From an uncultured Flavihumibacter sp. (GTDB lineage Bacteria > Bacteroidota > Bacteroidia > Chitinophagales > Chitinophagaceae): a stretch of 64,000 nt of DNA. The notes beneath the pieces were generated by a model. The model saw only the letters and a program-made list of their open reading frames with translations. It made no database searches and was not told the DNA's origin. The stretch's first letter is position 1. The number at the start of each line of letters is the position of its first letter. The translations under genes were made by a program, and so were the position numbers. This document shows, one piece after another, positions 44,428-51,900 of this stretch. The stretch is taken from positions 248,001-312,000 of the forward strand of contig CABHOY010000030.1 of NCBI GenBank assembly GCA_902168105.1, given 5' to 3'.

Positions 44428-44967
44428 ATGGAAAAACTATTAGCTAAAAAAGGGATAGAATTTCTATCGTATACCGATGAAGAAGGCTCTCAGATAAGCT
44501 ACGCTTTCACGAACAACATGCTGAAACAGGGTATTATCGTCGTTTTGTCTGAATGGCAGTATGACCCTGAAGAAGAAGATGAAGAATCCGAAGAATTGGA
44601 AGAAACAGTTGACATTAGCGCAGACGAGCAGGATTGGGAAGAAGAGGATGGAGACGCTGCTCCAGAGGCGCTTTTCGAGACTACAGTTTCAGTGATATCA
44701 ACTAAAGGCGGCATTTCTCACGAATTCGGTATTTACGCGGATGACCGTGCTATCGTTCCTCCTATTTACCTCTACAGAGTTATTCTTGATCTGGTTGAGA
44801 TCATCACCGGTAATGATGCTGACAGTTTGCCGGAAGTGCTGGAATCAGTTTCTACAACAGTTAGTTCTTCTGAAGACTATGCTGACGATCCTGAAACGCG
44901 GAATCAGATGAATATTATGATAAAAGATCATCTGGAAAAGGCAGCGGGTTTATTAGCGGAAAGATAG
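44428..44967 (+). CDS. Acidic cytoplasmic hypothetical protein
   Basis: 179 residues, no signal peptide and no membrane helix. A folded N-terminal part (KKGIEFLSYTDEEGSQISYAFTNNMLKQGIIVVLSEWQYD) and a C-terminal part (FETTVSVISTKGGISHEFGIYADDRAIVPPIYLYRVILDLVEIITG) flank a very acidic linker (about 47-78, DPEEEDEESEELEETVDIS and onward). The order of a beta-rich domain around a charged loop is unlike a random frame. It converges on the immunity-like gene series and ends at a shared hairpin at 45000-45030. Function unknown; being next to the toxin locus may be coincidence. Confidence 0.6.
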   Translation: MEKLLAKKGIEFLSYTDEEGSQISYAFTNNMLKQGIIVVLSEWQYDPEEEDEESEELEETVDISADEQDWEEEDGDAAPEALFETTVSVISTKGGISHEFGIYADDRAIVPPIYLYRVILDLVEIITGNDADSLPEVLESVSTTVSSSEDYADDPETRNQMNIMIKDHLEKAAGLLAER

Positions 44968-44999
44968 TCTTTAAAACGGCTATAAAATATTTACATAAT

Positions 45000-45030
45000 A
45001 AAGGGTTGGCCTCGATATGGCCAGCCCTTT
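45000..45030. terminator. Hairpin between convergent genes
   Basis: AAAGGGTTGGCC (45000-45011) pairs with GGCCAGCCCTTT (45019-45030) with one G-T pair and a 7-nt loop. A/T runs on both sides are short but allow use in both directions. Confidence 0.65.
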
Positions 45031-45049
45031 ACTCTAGTTTGTGTTATTT

Positions 45050-45697
45050 TTAAAGGGGATACAGCTCTTTGGCTTTGGCTATAACTGCCAGATAAGCTTC
45101 CAGGTCAAAGGCTGGGTTAGGATTATCATTATACTCCCTCGTAATAATATATTCTCTCAGGAAGAAATCGAAGCCGGCCCGAGAGGATATAAACCAATCA
45201 TCTTGATAGAAAAAGTCTTCATTCTTCCATTCAAGTTTCTCTTTCAACTTCTTAAGCACAGCAGGTATCCTGTGATAATTGAGCTGATATAGTTCCACGT
45301 TCCAACTAAAGTTCAAAGTTTTGCTATCCATCATCATTGGCAACCAATGATCAGTGCCTGCAACAAAAACAAAATAAGGCTCTGATGTTCTGAAGCTATC
45401 GATGCTTATAATGTTATTAAATATCTCTTCTCCGTTGGATGTATGTATAACAGTATCCCCATTGATATCAAATTCCGAAGCATCTTCAAAATAGCCAGTT
45501 GCTTCAATCTGTTCCATTAATTCATCAACTGTAGTATATACTAATGGAATTGAGCCAATTCTTTTCGGACGCAATATTTTAGTTGAAATAAGAGTTTCGA
45601 GTACGATCCCTAGACTTTTTCTAATTGCAGGATAGCTTTTAGTATAGTCGGGGGTATAGTCATCATCAAAACTCCAGTGGCCACGATCATGAATCAT
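45050..45697 (-). CDS. Immunity-like protein, paralogue 4
   Basis: 215 residues from the ATG at 45697. Ten further codons are open upstream, but the three paralogues all start at the equivalent of MIHDRGHWSFDD. It shares the whole layout of the set: DRGxW start, SYPAIRKSLG, STKILRPK, TVDELMEQIEATGYFEDASEFDI, EEIFNNIISIDSF, HWLPMMMD, FSWNVELYQLNYHRIPAVLKKL, FDFFLREYI and NPNPAFDLEAYLAVIAKAKELYP. No signal peptide, so it is cytoplasmic. It is the most distant from the toxin gene and the most divergent by eye. The immunity role is inferred from the tandem set after a polymorphic-toxin-like gene. Confidence 0.75.
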   Translation of the reverse strand: MIHDRGHWSFDDDYTPDYTKSYPAIRKSLGIVLETLISTKILRPKRIGSIPLVYTTVDELMEQIEATGYFEDASEFDINGDTVIHTSNGEEIFNNIISIDSFRTSEPYFVFVAGTDHWLPMMMDSKTLNFSWNVELYQLNYHRIPAVLKKLKEKLEWKNEDFFYQDDWFISSRAGFDFFLREYIITREYNDNPNPAFDLEAYLAVIAKAKELYPL

Positions 45698-45770
45698 GTA
45701 CTCATATTGTTTGGTTGTGAAAATCAAACTTTTCCTTTAGTAAAGGAATATAACCCTGAATACTCGTTTC

Positions 45771-46183
45771 TCAATTGTCATCAACAATTCCCTTTGCTTT
45801 TAAATCAAATTTATGCATTGCCTCCAGCGCCTTTTCTGCCAGGTGAATGGTTAGCAGGTAAAATTGACGGTAAGAAAATCCTATAGTCTCATTTTCCTAT
45901 ACACTTCAACGATACCTTCATCTACCCAAACGATATCATCGGTTATATATGGCCCATATATGAACCCGCTACTTCCTGAACTGTAATTAGTTCCATGTAA
46001 TGCATTTTCTATAAACGCCGGAATATCCTTTATGAAAATGTCCCGGAAAACCTGGATGGCCGCATCTTCCTCAATTCTGTTCTCAAAAATATGAGTAATA
46101 ACGAAAGGCTGCTCCTCGTTTATATCATCACCTTCTTTAAAGGAAATGACATACAGATTTTTCTTTAAGGGCATCTGTTTCAC
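45771..46183 (-). pseudogene. Frameshifted paralogue of the 46.2-46.6 kb gene
   Basis: The first part, from a GTG at 46183 (or ATG at 46174), runs to a TAG at 45881 and ends VDEGIVEVYRKMRL. If one A is added to the AAAA run at 45892-45895 (minus-strand sense), the frame continues as NETIGFSYRQFYLLTIHLAE, then KALEAMHKFDLKAKGIVDDN, to a TGA at 45771. That continuation aligns with SERQFYELLLQIVEKALEAWTDPQFKKELGL of the neighbouring intact gene, and the part before it (DIVWVDEGIVEVY) aligns with DTIYSDEGTVKIY. So this is one gene broken by a single-base loss in a homopolymer, either in the genome or in the assembly. It overlaps the upstream stop by four bases. Confidence 0.7.
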
Positions 46184-46647
46184 TCCGGATAATGTGCAGC
46201 AGCAATTTTTTCGCTTAATATCGGAATAGCGTTTCTAATTGCAACTTCCCATTCATCTGTTAATCCCAATTCCTTTTTAAATTGAGGATCGGTCCAGGCT
46301 TCTAGTGCCTTTTCTACTATTTGAAGCAACAGCTCGTAGAATTGTCTTTCAGATACTAAAGTCCTGCCAAGTAGTGTGTATATTTTTACCGTGCCTTCAT
46401 CGCTGTATATCGTATCGCCTGAATAATACATAAATGTACATCCATGGTTATTATTATCACAGCCGCCATTATTAAACACCTCTTCCAAACGTTTAGGCAA
46501 CCGTTTCAGCGTTGACATGACATAAAGCAGGCCATTTATTGCCGTTTTTGAAACTCCTTCGCATCTTCCACCTGCATAGGTATATACAAAAGGATCTAGC
46601 CGTCTAAACCGCACATTTGGATTCAGGCCTATTTTATATTTATTCAT
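46180..46647 (-). CDS. Small cytoplasmic protein of the immunity array, unrelated to the four main paralogues
   Basis: 155 residues, no signal or membrane helix. Recognisable parts: RFRRLDPFVYTYAGGRCEGVSK, LLYVMSTLKRLPKRLEEVF, a Cys/His/Asn-rich turn (NNGGCDNNNHGCTF), YYSGDTIYSDEGTVKIYTLLG, and a C-terminal helical stretch ending AIRNAIPILSEKIAAAHYP. A frameshifted relative follows at once. I know no family for it. Its place between immunity-like genes suggests a second immunity type, kept after loss of its own toxin tip; a small effector is also possible. The 4-base overlap with the next gene implies coupled translation. Confidence 0.6.
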   Translation of the reverse strand: MNKYKIGLNPNVRFRRLDPFVYTYAGGRCEGVSKTAINGLLYVMSTLKRLPKRLEEVFNNGGCDNNNHGCTFMYYSGDTIYSDEGTVKIYTLLGRTLVSERQFYELLLQIVEKALEAWTDPQFKKELGLTDEWEVAIRNAIPILSEKIAAAHYPE

Positions 46648-46689
46648 ACTTTACTAAAACAGTTACTAAGATATCTAGGTATGGTTTAA

Positions 46690-46795
46690 AAATTCGTGAG
46701 CTAACAACTTTCCCATTGAAAAGACCAGATGATTATTCCATTTAACATAGCAAAGCCACTGAACAACCATTATCCAGTGGCGTTGCTCCATATAC
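46690..46795 (-). pseudogene. Degenerate toxin-tail-like remnant downstream of immunity paralogue 3
   Basis: Read on the minus strand, a segment just past the paralogue 3 stop (AGCAACGCC...GTTGTTCA...TTTGCTATG) matches the segment just past paralogue 1 at most positions. It is followed by TCTTTTCAATGGGAAAGTTGTTA, which resembles the toxin's 3' coding sequence around the codons for FSNGEKV. All frames contain stops. The match is shorter and weaker than the one at 48181-48316. Confidence 0.45.
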
Positions 46796-46802
46796 TATAT
46801 CA

Positions 46803-47456
46803 TCATAAATATTGCTCTTTCGCTTTTTTCATAGCCTCAAGATAAGCTTCCAGATCGAAGTCCTGATTAGGATTAAGGTTGTATTCCCAGTTTATAGAAA
46901 ATTCATCCATAAAGAAATCATAGCCTGCCTGTAGCGCAATATACATACTATCAACAACTAATAACTCTTCATTACTCCACCCTAACTCATCGTTCAGTTT
47001 CTTCAATAAAGCGGGTATCCTGTGATAATTCAGGCCGTACCTTTCAAGGTTCCAACTAAAGCTTAAATCCTCTTTATTCATCATCATCGGAAGCCAAACA
47101 TCATTATTTATACAAAAGGCAAAAGACTGCTTTGAGCTATAATATGTCTCAATGCTAACTATATCTTTATAAACTTCCTCGCCTGTAGCCGTGTTTATAA
47201 CTGTCTCTCCCCACAAACTAAAAAACATCGCCGCCTTAAAACGTCCGCTGCCTTCAATCAAATCCACTAGTTCGTCTACAGAGTCATACTGTAATGGGAA
47301 ATCCCGATCCAGCATTGTAGGAATTAATATCTTAGATGAAATTAAATTTGTAAGCAACCCCTTAAGATCATCTTTTATTTCAGGATATCCATTATTATAA
47401 GCTCCACTTTTATACTTTTTATTATTAAAAGCCCACCGGCCTCTTTCATCCATCAT
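46803..47456 (-). CDS. Immunity-like protein, paralogue 3
   Basis: 217 residues. It starts MMDERGRWAFNNKKYKSG, in line with the DRGxW start of its relatives, and keeps YPEIKDDLKGL, LISSKILIPT, PLQYDSVDELVDLIEGSGRF, GETVINTATGEEVYKDIVSIETY, VWLPMMMNKEDLSFSWNLERYGLNYHRIPALLKKL and NPNQDFDLEAYLEAMKKAKEQY. Conservation is strongest in the SWNLE...NYHRIP block and weakest in the first 30 residues and around the SIE(T/R)(Y/F) block, which are the places to look for specificity differences. Cytoplasmic, no catalytic motif. Function as an immunity protein is inferred. Confidence 0.75.
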   Translation of the reverse strand: MMDERGRWAFNNKKYKSGAYNNGYPEIKDDLKGLLTNLISSKILIPTMLDRDFPLQYDSVDELVDLIEGSGRFKAAMFFSLWGETVINTATGEEVYKDIVSIETYYSSKQSFAFCINNDVWLPMMMNKEDLSFSWNLERYGLNYHRIPALLKKLNDELGWSNEELLVVDSMYIALQAGYDFFMDEFSINWEYNLNPNQDFDLEAYLEAMKKAKEQYL

Positions 47457-47524
47457 TGTTATACGATATGAAATTTATTAACAGTAAATCCACAAGAAAG
47501 TCTTTGGAGTTATCATGTAGACCT

Positions 47525-48175
47525 TTATCGGTAATACTGTTCTCTAGCCCTTTTTATAGCTGCCAAATAAGCGTCCAGATCAAAAGCAGGGTTGGGATTT
47601 TTTTTATACGCTCGGGCAATGACACTTTCTTCCATAAATAAATCGTAGCCTGCCTGAACAGATAAATACCATTCTTCAGTAAACAACAACTCTTCATTCT
47701 TCCAATCCAGTTCCTGATCTAGTTTTTTAAGAAGTGCCGGTATCCTATGATAATTGAGGTGATACCGCTCCAGGTTCCAACTAGACTTTAACATTTCGCT
47801 ATCCGTCATCATAGGAAACCAATGATCAGTCCTCACAACAAATTGAAAAAATGGTTCCGTTATTCTAAAACGTTCAATGCTTATTATATTCTGATAAACC
47901 TCCTCACCCTGTGGAATATATATAACTGTCTCTCCACGAATATCAAATTCCGCCGTACTATCCAGATAGCCACTTGCTTCAATCTGATCTAATAACTCTT
48001 CTACAGTATCATACCTCAATGGGATATCTCGCCCCAATATATTAGGAACTAATATCTTAGATGAAAAAAGACTTGTCATTAAGATACGGAGGCTGTCTCT
48101 AATTCCGGGATAGCTGTCTCTATGGCCTCCGTCATATACGTCATCAAAGAGCCAACTGCCACGATCTCTAATCAT
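47525..48175 (-). CDS. Immunity-like protein, paralogue 2
   Basis: 216 residues (MIRDRGSWLFDDVYDGGHRD at the start, YLAAIKRAREQYYR at the end). Very similar along the whole length to paralogue 1: IRDSLRILMTSLFSSKILVP, IPLRYDTVEELLDQIEASGYLDSTAEFDIRGETVIYIPQGEEVYQNIISIERF, TDHWFPMMTD, SSWNLERYHLNYHRIPALLKKLDQELDWKNEELLFTEEWYLSVQAGYDLFMEES. Its start is preceded on the same strand by a degenerate copy of the toxin's 3' end (48181-48316), the arrangement expected if it once stood behind another version of the tip. Cytoplasmic. Role inferred. Confidence 0.78.
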   Translation of the reverse strand: MIRDRGSWLFDDVYDGGHRDSYPGIRDSLRILMTSLFSSKILVPNILGRDIPLRYDTVEELLDQIEASGYLDSTAEFDIRGETVIYIPQGEEVYQNIISIERFRITEPFFQFVVRTDHWFPMMTDSEMLKSSWNLERYHLNYHRIPALLKKLDQELDWKNEELLFTEEWYLSVQAGYDLFMEESVIARAYKKNPNPAFDLDAYLAAIKRAREQYYR

Positions 48176-48180
48176 ATACT

Positions 48181-48316
48181 TAAAATTTTCATAACCTGAA
48201 GGGCTTCACAATCCACAATCACTGTAGCTTTTCACCATTCAAGCACTCAATGAAGTTCATCAATTTTGCGTAGCAAACCAATGAACAATCAAATCCGTCG
48301 GCTTTGCTGTATATAT
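48181..48316 (-). pseudogene. Degenerate toxin 3'-end remnant between immunity paralogues 1 and 2
   Basis: On the minus strand this gap reads AAATTGATGAACTTCATTGA, then AATGGTGAAAAGCTACAGTG, and ends GAAAATTTTAAGTATATGATT, where the toxin gene reads ATTGATGAAATTCATTTAGT, AATGGTGAAAAGGTTAAGGTG and GTAAAATTTTAACTATATGATT into the next start codon. A 2-base gap and several stops break the frame. The matching junction into the start of the immunity gene makes descent from a toxin tail the natural explanation. Confidence 0.75.
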
Positions 48317-48320
48317 AGTT

Positions 48321-48971
48321 TTATCGCGAGTACCGCTCTTTAGCCTGTTTTATGGCATCCAAATAAGCGTTCAGATCAAAGGCTGGGTTAGGATTTGATT
48401 CATATTCCCTTATGATTACACTTTCTTCCAGAAAGAAGTCGTATCCTGCTTGAATTGTTAAATACCATTCCTCCTTAAATAGTAAATCTTTATTTTCCCA
48501 CCCTAACTTCTCATCTAAGTTTTTAAGCAATGTAGGTATCCTGTGGTAATTCAGTTGATACATTTCCAGGTTCCAAGTAAAATTATAAGTTTCACCATCC
48601 ATTACCATCGGCAGCCATTGATCAGTCCTTACAACGAAAGCAAAAGACTGCGATGTAGGTATGAAACGACCAATACTTATAATATCTTGATATATTTCAT
48701 CTCCATATGGAGTATATAAAACTGTCTCCCCCCATATATCGAATTCTGACCCGTTTTCAAGATAACCACTTCCTTCAATCTGATCTAGTAACTCATCTAC
48801 AGTATCATATTTTAATGGAATATCTAAATCCATTGTTTTAGGAATTAATATCTTAGATGAAATGAGATTTTCCATTAAGATTTGGAGACTTTTTCTAATT
48901 GCAGGATAGCTTGCTTTATAGTCTCCATGATATGCCCCATCGAAGGACCAACACGCTCTATCTTTAATCAT
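48321..48971 (-). CDS. Immunity-like protein, paralogue 1 (cognate position)
   Basis: 216 residues. The start codon lies only 4 bases past the stop of the 2055-residue toxin-like gene, the usual place for the cognate immunity gene. It has no signal peptide and no membrane segment, as expected of a protein that neutralises a toxin in the cytoplasm. Conserved parts: MIKDRACWSFDG, SYPAIRKSLQILMENLISSKILIPK, IPLKYDTVDELLDQIEGSGYLENGSEFDIWGET, TWNLEMYQLNYHRIPTLLKNL and NPNPAFDLNAYLDAIKQAKERY. No family name is recognised. The immunity function is inferred from position, size and the three tandem relatives; no experiment is implied. Confidence 0.8.
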   Translation of the reverse strand: MIKDRACWSFDGAYHGDYKASYPAIRKSLQILMENLISSKILIPKTMDLDIPLKYDTVDELLDQIEGSGYLENGSEFDIWGETVLYTPYGDEIYQDIISIGRFIPTSQSFAFVVRTDQWLPMVMDGETYNFTWNLEMYQLNYHRIPTLLKNLDEKLGWENKDLLFKEEWYLTIQAGYDFFLEESVIIREYESNPNPAFDLNAYLDAIKQAKERYSR

Positions 48972-48975
48972 ATAG

Positions 48976-51900
48976 TTAAAATTTTACAAACTCAATTTTT
49001 TTACCATTCCAAATCACCTTAACCTTTTCACCATTTGAAAATACTAAATGAATTTCATCAATTGTTACTGTATTTGGGGGCTTTTGGCTCTTTTCAAAAA
49101 GATCATGCCTAAACTTCTCCATTACAGATTCATTCATTTCAATACTTGCCAGATTGTCTGATTCTATTAATCTGAATTCTGCAATCCTCTTATTAGCCGG
49201 TGCTCGAAACAATTGAGAAGTTGCCCTACCTATTATATTACTGCTCAATGTTTCAGTGTTAGTTTTGAATTGATAAGCCAGGCTATACTCCTCTAAACCT
49301 GGTTGAATTCTTATTCCCAAGTCTACATCAAAAACTTTATCAACCTTGTGTTCAAAACGTAAATTTTCAGGTTTGTAACCGGACTTTAATAGCTCATCAC
49401 CTTTTTCCAAAGCTTGAATAGATGCTTTCATGGTTTGTTCATTTCCAGATGCCATGGACACTACAACACGAATCCCTTCAATTTCATCGAGCTCTTTATT
49501 TTTCAAGCCGTCGATAAATCGTTTTGCTGTCGTTTCATTCGCTTTCATTACACCTAGCATCTTCTCAACAGTACCTTCATCAGTATATTTATCTAATACT
49601 GATTTCAACCTCGCTTTAACAGCTACATAATCAATCCCCCCCGCTCCTTCTGCAGCCTTCTCCACCTCACTTCCCAATCTCACCACTTTCTCCGCACCCA
49701 AACGCTCAGCCTCTGCTGCTGTCAGCTCAGTACCAAACTCGCTGATAGCTACTTCTCTGGTCGCACCAGTCGCGCTAATTTCAATAAACGGATGTTCGCC
49801 GGCAATTGCTCCTGTTTCAGCAACATCTACATAACCATGATTACAGTAGAAGGTATGCTGGAACTGTTTACCAAAATGTTTCGCGATGTCAATGTCAGCA
49901 CATGAAAGTAATACAATTTTTGAATCAGGTTTAGCATGACTGAGGATCTGTCCCATCAGGGATTCGCCGTCAAACGCTTCTTCCACACCGTTACGCATTA
50001 CCTTAAAGCCATTGGCATCACCATGTACCACCACGTAGATCACATTCTCCTTACCTGTTGATAACCAGCCTTCCATATGCTTGAGATCATCGGCTGTAAC
50101 AACTACAGAAGTTCGTTTAAGCTCATCTGCGAGTGTAATCACACTGCCTTCGGTCACCTGTGCCAGGTACTCAGCGTTTCTCATCTGCTTCACAATGTTC
50201 CAGGCCGTCCTGATATTAGTAAGTGTGGCCGGTACACCATCCAGTTCAGCTCTCACAAAACCTACGGTTTCACAGAAACTGTTCACCTTCACGATTGCCC
50301 CAACACCCAGGCTGACACCGCCTACTACCATATTGGCAGTATTTGAAGCTGTTACTACTTTCTCCCAACTTTGGAAGTAGCCTTTGTTCTTCTCATATTC
50401 CTCTACCGTCATACCACGCTTCGCTTCCTGTACCAACAAGTCACCGGCACTTACTGCCGCTGACATCTGTGCTACAACAGTCATTGCGTAAGCCAGTGAA
50501 GAACCACCGGTTTCTACAGACAACAGCACTCCTGCCCCGATGTTCACATAGTTTAATACGGTCCTTGTTTTGCGCTCAGAAACGGCTCTGTCAACATCCC
50601 TGTGATAGAAGTATGCCATGTAAGCAGGGAGAATGATCTTCTCATCCTTGTTTAGTCCCAACTCCAACAGTGTTCTGGTAGTTCTTAATGTTACCGGTTC
50701 AAAAGGATCATACTTCTCAAAGTAACTTCCGTATGCAGGCTGATAATCTTTAGCTACATCCTTCATAGTATAGCTCTGCCACATATCAATTTTGCCATCC
50801 TCTGTTACAATGATATGATCCCCTCCTCTACCTGCCGGGTCGTTCAATTTATACTCCGTTTCAACGTTGGAGCTTGCATCCTTTATTTTAAACCCATCCG
50901 TATTTAATCCAAGATAGAACTCTGTTTCACCAGGATAGAACGGCTTAACGTCTATTTTAAGGTATTCATAGCCAAGTGTTTTCTGCGTAGGCTTAATACC
51001 CAGGTTACTATAGTTTTCCAATATCCACGGGCTGATCGCATCGGCAATATCATGCACATTTTCATAGCCAACTCCGTTGAACCACTTCTCCGACTGAGTT
51101 ACCAACTTACGCAACCACTGGTAGTTATTGGCCATAAATCCGTCCTTCAGTACTTTAAGCCTATCTGCCTGCGGTGTACTTCTGATCAGATCTCCGAGTA
51201 TGAATGCGCCATCATTTGAGGTATACCAGTTAGGATCTGTATACCAGTTGTTATTGTCGCCTCCTTCAGATAACAACTGTTTCAGAATATACATCCTCGT
51301 ATCCAGCTTCAGATCACCGAGAGAACAATAGTTATAATTTGCCGCAAAGATCTTGTTAATAGCATATTGGTCTTTACCTGCCTGCACTGCAGCCTCCAGG
51401 TCTGTAACCAACTGATTGCTCTTACTTGCAAGCGTCTTGAACTCTTTGTATAGCTGGTTTCTGAGTCCACTATAGAACTCATTTGCACGCTTCTTACGTC
51501 CATATTCATCATCATAGCCCATCCCCTTCAACTTCGGCAGGAAGCCAGCATCCCAGCCCATAGACTCCAGACAGCCTTTGTACTGATCAAGTTCGTTAGC
51601 TCTCATATTCGCTACTGTGTAGAAGGTGAGGTAATCCTTCATAGGACTTTTCTCATCTAATAATTTCAGCAACATATCTTTGACAGTAGACAATTTACTA
51701 TCTCCAAAATTGAATGCTATTTCCTGCGTTGCAAAGCGTAGATCATCTGCAGTTAATGTCAACAGCGGTACATCTGCTTTCTTAGCCGTTAACAGCTTCT
51801 CCAGCGGATCCAGGTCTTTAGCCAGATCAAAATGTACAACTGAGAAATCATCATACAGCTTAGATGTTCCATAATACGGTGAGCTAACGCTACCCGCGTT

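Noticed and set aside
45677..45886. A 69-codon plus-strand frame opposite the immunity array
   Set aside because: It is antisense to the restored 3' half of the frameshifted gene at 45771-46183, which aligns with a neighbour and explains the sequence better.
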